A stretch of DNA of 64,000 bases from JBEKYD01 sp052148435 (GTDB lineage Bacteria > Acidobacteriota > Terriglobia > Bryobacterales > Bryobacteraceae), in assembly GCA_052148435.1 (NCBI GenBank), contig JBKQIF010000055.1:1-64000 (forward strand), written 5' to 3'. Position numbers and translations under genes: made by a program. The number at the start of each line of letters is the position of its first letter. Position 1 is the stretch's first letter. Shown piece by piece: positions 18,092 to 29,322 of the stretch. The notes beneath the pieces were generated by a model. The model searched no databases, was not told where the DNA came from, and saw only the letters and a list, made by a program, of their open reading frames with translations.

Positions 18092-20290
18092 TTATGCTTT
18101 CGACGATTTGACGACGTAGTAGGGCTGGCCGGCGAGATCGGACGGGAAACCGGGGTACAGCCAGGCGCGATCGGGGGCCGATTTCAGCTCGAAGTAGTAT
18201 TGGAGCGGATACGGCGAGTCCGTGTAGGCGCCAGGGATGGCGGCGACGTAGGCAGGGCCCTTGCGGTCCATGGCGGCGTACTGCCAACGCTCGGCCTGGT
18301 TCACGCGGCGGTAGTAGAGGCGCGAGGTGGCGAGCACCGGTCCCGCCAATTCAAGCACCAGCGGCTGGTTGCGCTGGAAATTGCCGGGCGGGCTATGGCG
18401 CATAGCGGCGGAAGGGCGCTGCGGGCGGCCGGTGGCCGCGGCGATGGCGGCCTTCACCTTCGGATTGGCGGTGGTCCGGGCGGAGGCGAGGCGCTTCTCC
18501 AGCAGGGCGATGTCGTCATCGATGGCAGGGAGGCGGTCGAGCCAATGGCCGCGGAGCCAGGGGAGCTCGCCGACGGTGATGTCCGGAAGGTAGACCCCCT
18601 TGGCGCGATTGGCCAAACCGGCCCAGGCGGCGCGCGCGGCGCGGTAGCACTGGAGCGCCGCTTCGATGGCGGCGCGGTCGCTGGTACGCTCGTAAATCGC
18701 ATACAGAACGCCGGCGCGGAATTTGGCGGCGAAAAACCTGCCCAAGCCGGCCTGAATGGCAACATCGATGTCGATGCGGCGGGTCTTGACCGGTTGCGCG
18801 GCGCCGGCCAGATCTTCCAGCCACTGCGCGACCTCGATGGGCGAATACTTGCCGCTGCGGTCGCCTTGGAGCAACTCGCCGGCGAAGTCGTCGATGCGGG
18901 AGAAGAGCTGTGGGTCGAGCGGGCTGGTATTGCCGAAGGTTTTTGGCGTTGGGGTGTCGGTATACTCGGTTTTCGACGGCTCCACGAGCGACTGGTTGGT
19001 ATAGATCTCGGGCCAGTAGTTATTGTTCGCGGCCGATGGCAGGTGCGCGGTAGTGACGATCGGCAGAATGCGGCTGGCGGCGGCGAGGGCGGGATCGACT
19101 TCGGCATTGGCGTCCGGGTTGTAGAGCTTCCGGCCCCAGACGCGGTAGGTATCGAGGTACTTCTCCCAATCCCAGCGCGGGCGCAGGGAACGGTCGGCGT
19201 AAGCGCAGCGTCCGCCCGGCCCACCCGACACCGCGCCCGACCCGCGCCGCCCCTTGAAGGAGAGCGGCTCCATGATCTCGACGCCGCTCGATCCGCAGAA
19301 CCCGAACGCGCGCGCGTAGGCCGCGGCAAAGACCGGGTCGGCCCACAGCAGCAGGCGCTGGGCGCCGGGCCAGACGCGCCAGAGGATATCGAAGCGGCGG
19401 TCTTCGCGCATCAGGTCGGCGTAGCCGTAGCGGGTAAAACTGCGGGAGCCGGCGCTCAGCGCCATGAGGCCGCTGTCGCGGTGGCCGGTCTGGGGCACTT
19501 CCTGGCCGCGGATATCGGCCTGGTGGTACGGCATTCCCATGTGCTCGGCCCAGTACTTGGGCGAGACCTTGACGGGCAGGCCGGTGGCCAGCGCGAGATC
19601 GATCATGCCCTGGTCGATGCCCTTGGCATGCAGGTCGATTTCGACCTTGCGGCCGCAGCGCTTCACGCCGTCGAAGACCGCGGTCCAGAACGGGTAGCTG
19701 CCGTCGGCGACACCGCTTTCGCCGTGGACGCGGAAGGTGACGCCGGTGATGGCGGGGCAGGCGCGGAGAAGAGCGGCCAGCGCGTCGCGGCAATACGGGC
19801 CGTGATTTTCGGCGTTGAGTCCCTGGATGGTGTAGTTCGGATTGGGGCTGTTCTCCCACTGGTAGCCGTGCATCCAGAGGCCCAACTGGAATTCGAGGCC
19901 GTGGGCGGCGGTCTCGCCGCCGATGAAGCGAAGGGTTTCCAGATTGCGGTCGCGCTCGGTGTCCGGCAGGTTCACGGCGCGGACGTTATAGCCGGGGAGG
20001 GAAAGGAAGAAGGGGTAGGCGAAGAGGAAGTAGGCGTCGGTAACGCCGGTGAGAAAATCGTAGCCGATGCCGAAGCTGAGGTTAAAGCGGCTGAAGCGGT
20101 TCTCCGCAAGCATGGCGAGGTAACGGGGCCACATCTCGCGGTCGTAAAACCAGGGCTTGTCTTCGACCTCGCTGGTGAAGAGGCGCTGGACGCTGCGGAC
20201 GGCGTTGGCAGGCCGTTCCGCGGCAGATTGCGGCAGGGCGGGCGCGCCGGCCAGCGCGCCGGCGGCGAGGAGGAAGTTGCGCCGGTTCAC
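18092..20290 (-). CDS. Tat-exported protein of unknown function
   Basis: Protein of 732 residues that I do not recognise. Starting at GTG 20290 it has a twin-arginine leader (NRRNFLLAAGALAGAP), so it is probably exported folded. The middle part has features of a TIM-barrel hydrolase, such as RFSRFNLSFGIGYDFL, LGLWMHGYQWEN and ITGVTFRVHGESGV, and many Trp, Tyr and His residues. The C-terminal 80 residues look like a beta-sandwich module. A glycoside-hydrolase-like role is a guess from composition only. The frame is open to 20425, but the upstream part lacks features. It ends 18 bases from the convergent pilus operon. Confidence 0.8.
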   Translation of the reverse strand: MNRRNFLLAAGALAGAPALPQSAAERPANAVRSVQRLFTSEVEDKPWFYDREMWPRYLAMLAENRFSRFNLSFGIGYDFLTGVTDAYFLFAYPFFLSLPGYNVRAVNLPDTERDRNLETLRFIGGETAAHGLEFQLGLWMHGYQWENSPNPNYTIQGLNAENHGPYCRDALAALLRACPAITGVTFRVHGESGVADGSYPFWTAVFDGVKRCGRKVEIDLHAKGIDQGMIDLALATGLPVKVSPKYWAEHMGMPYHQADIRGQEVPQTGHRDSGLMALSAGSRSFTRYGYADLMREDRRFDILWRVWPGAQRLLLWADPVFAAAYARAFGFCGSSGVEIMEPLSFKGRRGSGAVSGGPGGRCAYADRSLRPRWDWEKYLDTYRVWGRKLYNPDANAEVDPALAAASRILPIVTTAHLPSAANNNYWPEIYTNQSLVEPSKTEYTDTPTPKTFGNTSPLDPQLFSRIDDFAGELLQGDRSGKYSPIEVAQWLEDLAGAAQPVKTRRIDIDVAIQAGLGRFFAAKFRAGVLYAIYERTSDRAAIEAALQCYRAARAAWAGLANRAKGVYLPDITVGELPWLRGHWLDRLPAIDDDIALLEKRLASARTTANPKVKAAIAAATGRPQRPSAAMRHSPPGNFQRNQPLVLELAGPVLATSRLYYRRVNQAERWQYAAMDRKGPAYVAAIPGAYTDSPYPLQYYFELKSAPDRAWLYPGFPSDLAGQPYYVVKSSKA

Positions 20291-20457
20291 AACCAGATTG
20301 TACTGCTTCGATGGCCTGGACCTCCGCGCTCGCCGCGGACGCGGGCGAATCGAATCGAACGCGACACGGCCTGTAACATCCATGCAAAGAGCACTCGACG
20401 CACTGCCGGATCGATGGAGGGCCAATTAACCTGGCGGCGCCCGGCCTATTAAAGCCC

Positions 20458-21945
<1,488 letters not shown>

Positions 21946-22126
21946 AATCGTCGTCCGAAAGAATGCCGGACCCGCCAGTGTAGTCGTTTGGCAAGCAAGT
22001 AGCAATCCGGACCGGCAGTCCGCTTTGGCGTATTCGTGGATTTTTGCGGGTGCTTTCCAACCTCCCGCCAGCTAGTCCGAAAGAGTCGTGTCCGCAGTCG
22101 CACGCTGTAGCCGCGGGTTCACGGGA

Positions 22127-22156
22127 TTGACCCTGACAAACGCAAGGTTCTAAAAT
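22127..22156 (+). promoter_or_regulatory. Sigma-70-like promoter upstream of the GWxTD gene
   Basis: TTGACC at 22127-22132 and TAAAAT at 22151-22156 are separated by 18 bases and lie 41 bases upstream of the ATG at 22198. The hexamers are close to the consensus for vegetative promoters. Confidence 0.55.
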
Positions 22157-22197
22157 AGGTTACTACCGAACGAGCCTGTTTCAGGAAGCGGTGCCGT

Positions 22198-23973
22198 ATG
22201 AACGCTACTCGCCTTTCCATCGCGTGCCTCTCCACGTCCCTGCTTCTGGGCCTCGTGATTGCTCAGCAAAGCCAGCCAACGCAGCCGTCCAGTCCGCAAG
22301 CGCAGCCAGCCGATCAACCAACGCCGCCGGCTCAACCGGAGCAGCCGCCCGATTCAGCCCTGCCGAAAAAGAAGGGCAAGACCCTGGGCCTGCCTCCGGG
22401 CAGCGAGACCATTGCCAAGCCGATTTCAGAGCGCGAGAAGAAAAAACGGGCCGAAAGGCTGAAAGGCGAATTGGAGACGCCTTACCGTAAGTGGCTGAAC
22501 GAAGACGTGGCCTACATCATCACCGACGAGGAACGGGCGGCGTTCAAGCAACTGCAATCCGACGACCAGCGCGAGCAGTTCATCGAGAATTTCTGGCTGC
22601 GGCGCGACCCCACGCCGGATACGATAGAAAACGAGTTCAAGGAAGAGCACTACCGCCGCATTGCGTACGCCAACGACAACTACGCATCGGGAATTCCGGG
22701 CTGGAAGACCGACCGAGGGCGCATCTATATTACTTACGGGCCGCCGGACGAAATCGAGGACCATTCCTCGGGCGGATTCTACGAGCGGCCTCCGGAAGAG
22801 GGTGGCGGCGAGACTTCCACCTACCCCTTCCAGCAATGGCGCTATCGCTATATTGAAGGCGTCGGCAGCAACATCATCATCGAGTTCGTCGACCCGACCA
22901 TGTCGGGCGAGTTCCACATGACCATGGACCCGTCGGAAAAGGACGCCCTGCTGTACGTTCCCGGAGCCGGTTTGACCATGATGGAGCAGTTGGGGCTTTC
23001 GGACAAAACGGCGCGATTCAACAACACCGACGGCACCCACCTGGGCCAGGCATTCGGCGGCACGCCGGAGAGCATGAACGAGTTCACTCGCCTCGAAACC
23101 TTCGCCAAGCTCCAGGGAGCGCCGCAAGTGAAATTCAAGGATCTGGAAGCCGAGATCACCTCGAAGATTTCCTACAATGTCCTACCGATGAAGGTACGCC
23201 TGGATTATTTCCCGGTCACCGACGCCACGGTGATGACCCACGTGACGGTGCAGTTCAGTAATAAGGATCTGCAATTCATCTCCAAGGAAGGAATGCAGCG
23301 CGCGACCGTCAACATCTACGGCCGGATCAGCACCTTGACGCGGCGCGTCGTTTCCACATTCGAAGAGACGCTCACCGTCGACAGCCCCAAGGAATTCCTC
23401 GACCAATACGCGCTACAGAAACGTATCTACCAGAAAACGCTTCCCTTAATCCCGGGAACGTACCGTCTAAACATCGTCGCCAAAGACACGACGGCGGGCA
23501 ACGTGGCCAATTACGAAACCGCCATCACGGTGCCGCGCCTGGATCCGGACAAGGCCAGCACCAGCAGCATCATTTTGGCGGATTTGATGTCGCGGGTGCC
23601 CATGAAGGACATCGGCAACGGCATGTTCGTCATCGGCGATACCAAGGTGCGCCCGCGCATGGACGACACCTTCAAGCACGATGAGAAGATGGGAATCTAC
23701 CTGAAGGTTTACAACCTGGGCCAGGATCAGAACACTCACAAGCCGGCCGGCCAGGTGCAATATGAACTGGTTCGCTCCGGGTCCAACGAAAAGCTGTTCG
23801 ACTTCAGCGAGGATTTTTCCCAGGTGCAGGACGCTTCCTCGCAGCAAATGACCATCGAGAAGCTTCTGCCACTAGCCACTCTGCAGCCGGGGCAATACAC
23901 GTTGCGGTTGCGGATCACCGACAAGAACCGCAACCAGGTGCTCACACCGTCCGCCCAGTTTACTGTAAACTAA
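22198..23973 (+). CDS. GWxTD domain-containing exported protein
   Basis: Protein of 591 residues with a Sec signal peptide (residues about 6-22, then QQSQ) and a Pro/Gln-rich linker to about residue 60. The GWxTD domain follows: KWLNEDVAYIITDEER (98-113) and EQFIENFWLRRDPTPDT (126-142), continuing to RGRIYITYGPPDE. The C-terminal 250 residues are beta-rich. GWxTD proteins are common in Acidobacteriota and their function is unknown. Two co-directional genes follow at short distance. Confidence 0.88.
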   Translation: MNATRLSIACLSTSLLLGLVIAQQSQPTQPSSPQAQPADQPTPPAQPEQPPDSALPKKKGKTLGLPPGSETIAKPISEREKKKRAERLKGELETPYRKWLNEDVAYIITDEERAAFKQLQSDDQREQFIENFWLRRDPTPDTIENEFKEEHYRRIAYANDNYASGIPGWKTDRGRIYITYGPPDEIEDHSSGGFYERPPEEGGGETSTYPFQQWRYRYIEGVGSNIIIEFVDPTMSGEFHMTMDPSEKDALLYVPGAGLTMMEQLGLSDKTARFNNTDGTHLGQAFGGTPESMNEFTRLETFAKLQGAPQVKFKDLEAEITSKISYNVLPMKVRLDYFPVTDATVMTHVTVQFSNKDLQFISKEGMQRATVNIYGRISTLTRRVVSTFEETLTVDSPKEFLDQYALQKRIYQKTLPLIPGTYRLNIVAKDTTAGNVANYETAITVPRLDPDKASTSSIILADLMSRVPMKDIGNGMFVIGDTKVRPRMDDTFKHDEKMGIYLKVYNLGQDQNTHKPAGQVQYELVRSGSNEKLFDFSEDFSQVQDASSQQMTIEKLLPLATLQPGQYTLRLRITDKNRNQVLTPSAQFTVN

Positions 23974-24030
23974 GGAGGGCTGAGCTGGCCGGCTGCCACG
24001 GGTTTTGAAGTTGAGATTGTGCTGAATTCG

Positions 24031-25824
24031 ATGTCGCACAAATCGGTTACGATTCTGCTGGCAGGGTTAGTTTGTGCGTCGTTCGGCCCGGTTTCCCGCG
24101 CGGGCGGCCCGATCCATTTTTCGGGCGCCATCGCGGGCGTGGTACGGGATCTGGACGGCGTGCCGCGGATGGGCGCCAGCGTCACCCTTCTGAATCCGCA
24201 GGAGCGCTCCATCGGACGGGTGCGAACCGACGAACATGGGCGCTTTGAGCTGACCGGTCTGGCGCCGGCGCTGTATTCGGTTCGCGTCACGCTGGCCAGT
24301 TTCGACCCCGCCGTGCGCCGCAATCTACTGGTCCAGCCGGGTATGCGCAGCCTGCTCAACGTCAGCTTGAGCACGGTATTCAGTTCGATTCAACTGGCCG
24401 TTCCACCGCTCGAAAACGGGAACGTGATGAGCGAGGACTGGAAGTGGGTGCTGCGGACGGCTTCCGATGCCCGTCCCATCACGCGATTCACCGACAGTCC
24501 CGCGCCCTCTCAATCGACCCGTTCCACGGGTGAAGTGGTGTCGGAAACGCGTGGGGTGGTTCGCCTCTCCGCGGGTGACAGCGGCCTGCTGGCCGGAGTG
24601 GGCGACCAGGCCGACCTGGGCACCGCGTTCGCGCTTTCCACCATATTGAGCGAGACCAGTTCCATTCAGGTCAGCGGCAACCTCGGATACGGCTCGCAGA
24701 CCGGCATTCCGGCGACTGCGCTGCGGGCCAGCTACAGCCGCGAGCTGGGCGGCGGGCAGCCGGAAGTGACGCTGACGCTGCGGCAGTTGTACATACCGGG
24801 CCGCACCACCGCCGTTCCGGAATCGTCGGTGCCGATGTTGCGAACGGTTTCCGGTCAAATTCACGACAGCGTGACCATCGCCGATGCGGTAACGCTGGCC
24901 TACGGCAGCGGCGTGGATTCTATTTCCTTCCTCGGCAACGCGACCTATTACAGCCCGTTCGTGCAAATCCGCTACGCCATCGACCGCAACTCCAATTTCG
25001 CGGTGGCCTTTAGCTCCGGCAACGCCGCACCGGGCCTCGACGAGCGCGGGGGCGAGGCGGACACGGCATCCATCGGATCGGCCGACCTGGAACGCGATCT
25101 GGATTCGCTGTCCATGTTCCCGCGCCTTTCGGAGGTGAACGGCCATGCCAGGGTGCAGCGAGGCCAAGAGTACGAGATCGCCTACCAACGGCGCATGGGA
25201 TCGCGCCGGATTCGCGCTTCGGCGTATCGCCAGGTAGTGAGCGACGCCGCCATCACCATGGTGGATCCGTCGGGCGCGTTCAGCGGCTCGGCCGACGTGC
25301 TGCCGGAGTTGTTCTCCAACAACTCGGTACTCAACGCCGGCAACTTTGCCATTAGCGGTTATGACCTGGCCGCCACCCAGGATCTGGGCAGCCATTTGAG
25401 CGCCACGGCGATTTATGGCTCCGATGGCGGGCTGACCGCAGTCAATCGTGGGATCGATAGCAACGATCCGGATGAGCTCCGCTCCATGATTCGCAGCGGG
25501 CGGCGCCATGCCGCCACGGCGCGGGTGGCGGCGATCCTGCCCAGGATCGGTACGCGCCTGATCGCCAGCTATCAATGGAGCGGCGATCAACGCTGGGTGA
25601 TGGCCGGCAACCTGTATAGCATGCTGGCGATCCGCACCCTGCCGGGCTTTAACGTGGAAATTCGCCAGCCGCTGCCCGGCTTCCATGGACGCGTCGAGGC
25701 CGTCGCCGATTTGCGCAATCTGCTGGCGCAAGGCTATCTGCCCCTCATGATGAGCGGAGGGCAGCAGGTGTTGCTGGTAGACAGCCCGCGCAGTTTCCGC
25801 GGCGGTCTGGCTTTCACTTTCTGA
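24031..25824 (+). CDS. Outer-membrane barrel protein with carboxypeptidase-regulatory-like domain
   Basis: Protein of about 597 residues with a signal peptide, an N-terminal Ig-like carboxypeptidase-regulatory domain (IAGVVRDLDGVPRMGASVTL through LAPALYSVRVTLASFDP) and a long beta-strand-rich part that ends in GGLAFTF. A terminal Phe is typical of proteins inserted by the BAM complex. It resembles a shortened TonB-dependent-receptor-like barrel without an evident plug domain. GTG 24019 is an alternative start. The next gene begins immediately after the stop. Confidence 0.75.
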   Translation: MSHKSVTILLAGLVCASFGPVSRAGGPIHFSGAIAGVVRDLDGVPRMGASVTLLNPQERSIGRVRTDEHGRFELTGLAPALYSVRVTLASFDPAVRRNLLVQPGMRSLLNVSLSTVFSSIQLAVPPLENGNVMSEDWKWVLRTASDARPITRFTDSPAPSQSTRSTGEVVSETRGVVRLSAGDSGLLAGVGDQADLGTAFALSTILSETSSIQVSGNLGYGSQTGIPATALRASYSRELGGGQPEVTLTLRQLYIPGRTTAVPESSVPMLRTVSGQIHDSVTIADAVTLAYGSGVDSISFLGNATYYSPFVQIRYAIDRNSNFAVAFSSGNAAPGLDERGGEADTASIGSADLERDLDSLSMFPRLSEVNGHARVQRGQEYEIAYQRRMGSRRIRASAYRQVVSDAAITMVDPSGAFSGSADVLPELFSNNSVLNAGNFAISGYDLAATQDLGSHLSATAIYGSDGGLTAVNRGIDSNDPDELRSMIRSGRRHAATARVAAILPRIGTRLIASYQWSGDQRWVMAGNLYSMLAIRTLPGFNVEIRQPLPGFHGRVEAVADLRNLLAQGYLPLMMSGGQQVLLVDSPRSFRGGLAFTF

Positions 25825-26514
25825 TTGCGGCTGGACGCTCATCAGCACTTCACCCCCGAACATCTTCCGGAGCATTTTGAGCCGATCCTGAAGCGCAACC
25901 GCTTCGACGGCTCGATCGCGGTTGCCGCGAGTGCGCAGGATGGGGCGCAACTGCTCGAAATCTCGACGCGCTTCGACTTCATACGCGGGGTGGTCGCGCG
26001 GGGCGAGCCCGAAGAGATTCGGGCCTGGCGCGCGCATCCCAAACTGCGCGGGGTGGTGGGGCTGCCGTCCTGGCCGGTGAGCGTCTTCGAGCAGATCGCC
26101 CGGTGGGGGCTGCCGGTGGAGTTGGAAGATCTATCCCTGGCAATCGAGGTGGGACGCCGGGTGCCGTCTCTGCGCGTGGCGATCGTCCACCTGGGCCTGC
26201 CGGAGGAGTGCGCGGATTGGGAGCGCGCCATGGAAGAGGCCGCGCGCAACCCGCGATTTACTTCGAAGGCGAGCGGCCTGATCACGCACGGACCGAAACC
26301 GTGGAACGCGGCCCGCTTTCGCCCCTGGGTGCAGCACGCGCTGGCGGTATTCGGCCGGGAGCGGGTGATGTTCGGCAGCGATTGGCCGCGCACCTTGCCG
26401 GATAACGTCTGGAAAGAAGCCCTGGCCGCCTTCACGCAGGCCATCGGCGCGCAGTCCATGGAAACGCGCGAGTGGCTGCTGGGCGGCGCTGCGGCGAGGT
26501 TTTACGGAATTTAG
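25825..26514 (+). CDS. Amidohydrolase family 2 protein (TIM-barrel hydrolase/lactonase)
   Basis: Metal-dependent hydrolase of 229 residues. The metal motif DAHQHF lies at residues 4-9 and a C-terminal RVMFGSDWPRTLP carries the conserved Asp; VAIVHLGLP supplies a further His. The family includes L-fuconolactonase and 2-pyrone-4,6-dicarboxylate lactonase, so a sugar-lactone substrate is plausible. The start TTG 25825 directly abuts the upstream TGA; no in-frame ATG precedes the metal motif. At 229 residues it is shorter than most relatives (270-300). Confidence 0.85.
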   Translation: MRLDAHQHFTPEHLPEHFEPILKRNRFDGSIAVAASAQDGAQLLEISTRFDFIRGVVARGEPEEIRAWRAHPKLRGVVGLPSWPVSVFEQIARWGLPVELEDLSLAIEVGRRVPSLRVAIVHLGLPEECADWERAMEEAARNPRFTSKASGLITHGPKPWNAARFRPWVQHALAVFGRERVMFGSDWPRTLPDNVWKEALAAFTQAIGAQSMETREWLLGGAAARFYGI

Positions 26515-26515
26515 C

Positions 26516-26560
26516 TGTGGCGGAGGCTTTCAGATCCCACAGGCCAAAGCCTGTGCCACC
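26516..26560. repeat. Palindromic repeat (family C)
   Basis: TGTGGCGGAGGCTTT and CAAAGCCTGTGCCACC form an imperfect inverted pair directly after the amidohydrolase stop, the same family as 3608-3630 and 47481-47547. The rest of the 270-base gap holds only the terminator-like hairpin of the opposite gene. Confidence 0.65.
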
Positions 26561-26723
26561 GGGGTCGAGTGGCCGGCCGCTCAACTGTGCGGTTGACACC
26601 GGAAGAGCATACGAAGGCCATAAGGGGGCGATCCGGATTCCAGAATAGATTCAATGGTTCCGGCACGGACGGGCAGTAAATAGCGGACACACGAACAAGC
26701 TGTAGAAATAAGAATCTAATAAC

Positions 26724-26759
26724 GGGGCAGGAGCTTCCGTTTCGGATGGTCCCGCCCCG
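26724..26759 (-). terminator. Terminator-like hairpin of the PEP-CTERM gene
   Basis: CGGGGCAGGA (26724-26733) pairs with TCCCGCCCCG (26750-26759) at 9 of 10 positions. Read on the minus strand it lies 25 bases after the stop of the gene at 26785 and is followed by TTATTAGATTCTTATTT. Confidence 0.6.
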
Positions 26760-26784
26760 CTGAAGCTGAACGGCCGCTAAGCGG

Positions 26785-27489
26785 CTAAGCGATGCTGCGG
26801 CGGCGGAGCCGGAAGCAGCCGAAGAGCAGGCAGATTCCGCCGGAGACGAAAAACAGAGTGCCGGGTTCCGGTGTGTTCGGCGTCACCGTAACGGTGGCGG
26901 TGGCCGAGTACGAATTGGTGAGGCTTCCAGACGATTGAAACAACCCCAGCTCGGTTTGGAACGGCGCGCCAAACTGCGCGGTGAAAATCGCATTCCAGGT
27001 GCTGAGGCCGTCGCTGGTAACGCCGGTGACAGCCCATTCCACCGAAGATTGACCGCCGGAGCCTTCGGAGAAAGTAAAGGGCGACCCCAGCACCGGCGCC
27101 AAATAGTCAGGCGTGCATGTGGACCCGGGCCCGGTCGCCGCGCTGCATGTGGCTAAGGTCGTATTTGAGCTCGTGCCACCATAGACCTCGTCGATGTTCA
27201 ACGTGGTGGGTATGCCGGTAATCGATATGAAGGCCGCTGGGGCGAATACGGTGTTCACCGTTTCATTCGCAATGCTTTGGATGCTCTCTGACCCGGAGAG
27301 TCCGGTAAACGAACCCGTTCCCCCTGTAATCGTGAATTCGTTCGCAGCACTACCCAACTGGTCGCTGTAAAAATTTATGCCCGTCGCGGTCGCGGTGACG
27401 ACGCCAGACATGTTGAAAGTTCCCGTGAGCGGCGTTGCCATGGCGGCACCTACACACAACGTGGCTACCGCTGCTATTGCTAATCGCAT
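26785..27489 (-). CDS. PEP-CTERM sorting-domain protein
   Basis: Exported protein of 234 residues with a signal peptide (residues 1-19), a Ser/Thr/Gly-rich beta domain and a C-terminal PEP-CTERM tail: NTPEPGTLF, a hydrophobic segment and RLRRR. The tail is the sorting and cleavage signal for exosortase. A good ribosome binding site (GGAGGAG) precedes the ATG at 27489. No exosortase gene is in the window. It is downstream of, and in the same direction as, an acyltransferase that resembles those associated with PEP-CTERM systems. Confidence 0.9.
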   Translation of the reverse strand: MRLAIAAVATLCVGAAMATPLTGTFNMSGVVTATATGINFYSDQLGSAANEFTITGGTGSFTGLSGSESIQSIANETVNTVFAPAAFISITGIPTTLNIDEVYGGTSSNTTLATCSAATGPGSTCTPDYLAPVLGSPFTFSEGSGGQSSVEWAVTGVTSDGLSTWNAIFTAQFGAPFQTELGLFQSSGSLTNSYSATATVTVTPNTPEPGTLFFVSGGICLLFGCFRLRRRSIA

Positions 27490-27632
27490 TGAGTTTCTGT
27501 CTCCTCCTGAACCGTCCTGATGGACCGGTACTCAATTATTGTGCCACTGGAATTAACTAAAGTCTAGTGCCAACCATAGGGAAAATCTGGTTTAGTACTG
27601 GGTTGTTTGGTGCGAGAAAGGACACATCCCGC

Positions 27633-29306
27633 TCAAACCAACTTCGCAGTGTATTCCGTCTCACATTCCGGCAAAAACACACCCTCTCCCCTTGCCCGAG
27701 CTCCGACGTACCGGCCTGGAGAAAGTACGTCGTTAGGGTCGAAAGATTGCTTGAGGCGCTGGAGAAGGGCGGTATAGGAATCGGAACCGTGCATGGCATA
27801 CATGGAAGCGATGCTAAGCCGGTAGGAGTGGTAACCGTTCGCCGCCAGGGTACGGAGCAAGGCGTGATAGCAGGTGGAGGCGCGTTCGTCCTCACCAGGC
27901 ACGTCGCGGTCGTAGGCCAGGGAAATGATGCAGGCGAGGGTGCGGTCCGTGATCTGGGTCAGCGAGATGGCGGGCTCGAAGCCTTGCTCCAGGATCAATT
28001 CGCCGGCTAGCGCGGTGAGCCGCTCGGCGTGATTGCCATCGGCCGGGGCCACGGGGCTGCACCAGTAGAGGCCGCAGCCGTCGCGGTCCGGGTCCATGTG
28101 CGCGGGAGGGGGCGTACGTTTACGCCAGTAGGTGCTTGCCAGGGGATGGTCGGTGGGGATACCGCGCATCAGCCCGTACACCGGCTTCAGCACGGCCAGC
28201 ATGCGCGTCAGGTTCCAGCCGGTGAAGAACTGATACGGTTTCGCGAACATCGAAGCCAGGCGCAGGGTACGGTCGTCGAGGAACTGCAAGCGGCTGGCTT
28301 TTCCCGCCAGCGCCCGGCGCAACAAGCGGCGAGCTTCCTTCACCTGCGCCTTGGTGCCATAAAGAGCGCCCGATCCGTTCCAGATGCCAATCTTCAACTC
28401 GTCGCGCAGTTTCGCCATCAGGGGACCGCGCAGAGGGGTTTGCTGGTCCGCCTCATCCCAAGGGTATTGCCGCAGCGCGGAGACCACCTTGTAGTCGTTG
28501 GCGATATGCGAGGCGCTGCGAATGGTGCCGTCCAGACGCAGGGGGCGCAGGGCATCGATCAGGGGGCCCAATGCCGCGGCATTTTCGCAGCGGAAGTAGT
28601 ATGCCTGGAAGTATTCGGGCGCGGGCATGAGCCACATGGTCATGCGGGTAACCACGCCAAAATTGGACTGCGAGAACAGGCCGTCGAGCACCGGTCCGAC
28701 GCCCCAGCGGTAGACCGGCGCGGCATGCGAACCGGCAAAGCGGGAGAATCCGGTTTCGATGGTTTCTCCGGTAGGGAGCACGACCTCCAGGCCGCAGGTA
28801 TGGGCGAAATGGTCGCCATAGGGCGTGTGGCCGAAGCCCCGCTCGACGGCGTTTCCGACGAGGCTGGACTGGGGGCTGGCACCGGTTGCATCCATCCAGA
28901 GCCGCGACCCCTGCTGCTGCAGGAATGCATACAATTGTTCTTGCGTGACCCCCGGCTCCAGGGTGACGTAGGCCAGTTTCTCGTCGAAATCGAGGATCCG
29001 GTTCATGCGGCCCAAGTCGAGCACGACCGAGCCACCCGTAACCGGGACACGGGACCCGTATCCCCAATTCTTGCCGGAACTAATGGGATAGACCGGAATC
29101 CCAAAGCGATTGGCCACGCGAAGACACTGCCGCACTTCGGAAGTATTGGCGGGACGAACGATGGCGGGGACGCGGCTCCAGGTCTGAAAGGTGGTGGTTT
29201 CGGTTTCGCTGAGCGCGGCCGGGGCGGTGACGACGTGATCCGGGCCAACGGCCGCGGCCCATTCCGTCAGAGCGGAATCGAAAAGTAAGTCGGTCGATCT
29301 CGTCAT
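27633..29306 (-). CDS. VAO/4-cresol-dehydrogenase-type FAD oxidoreductase
   Basis: Flavoprotein of 557 residues. The FAD-binding PP-loop segment PVYPISSGKNWGYG (71-84) and the family motif GNAVERGFGHTPYGDHF (151-167) place it with vanillyl-alcohol oxidase, eugenol hydroxylase and p-cresol methylhydroxylase, which oxidise para-substituted phenols. No signal peptide is seen. The ATG at 29306 lies 16 bases after the upstream acyltransferase, so the two are probably one transcript. No cytochrome subunit gene is adjacent, which argues for an oxidase-like enzyme or a different electron acceptor. Confidence 0.88.
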   Translation of the reverse strand: MTRSTDLLFDSALTEWAAAVGPDHVVTAPAALSETETTTFQTWSRVPAIVRPANTSEVRQCLRVANRFGIPVYPISSGKNWGYGSRVPVTGGSVVLDLGRMNRILDFDEKLAYVTLEPGVTQEQLYAFLQQQGSRLWMDATGASPQSSLVGNAVERGFGHTPYGDHFAHTCGLEVVLPTGETIETGFSRFAGSHAAPVYRWGVGPVLDGLFSQSNFGVVTRMTMWLMPAPEYFQAYYFRCENAAALGPLIDALRPLRLDGTIRSASHIANDYKVVSALRQYPWDEADQQTPLRGPLMAKLRDELKIGIWNGSGALYGTKAQVKEARRLLRRALAGKASRLQFLDDRTLRLASMFAKPYQFFTGWNLTRMLAVLKPVYGLMRGIPTDHPLASTYWRKRTPPPAHMDPDRDGCGLYWCSPVAPADGNHAERLTALAGELILEQGFEPAISLTQITDRTLACIISLAYDRDVPGEDERASTCYHALLRTLAANGYHSYRLSIASMYAMHGSDSYTALLQRLKQSFDPNDVLSPGRYVGARARGEGVFLPECETEYTAKLV

Positions 29307-29322
29307 AAGGCGGTGCGGCCTC

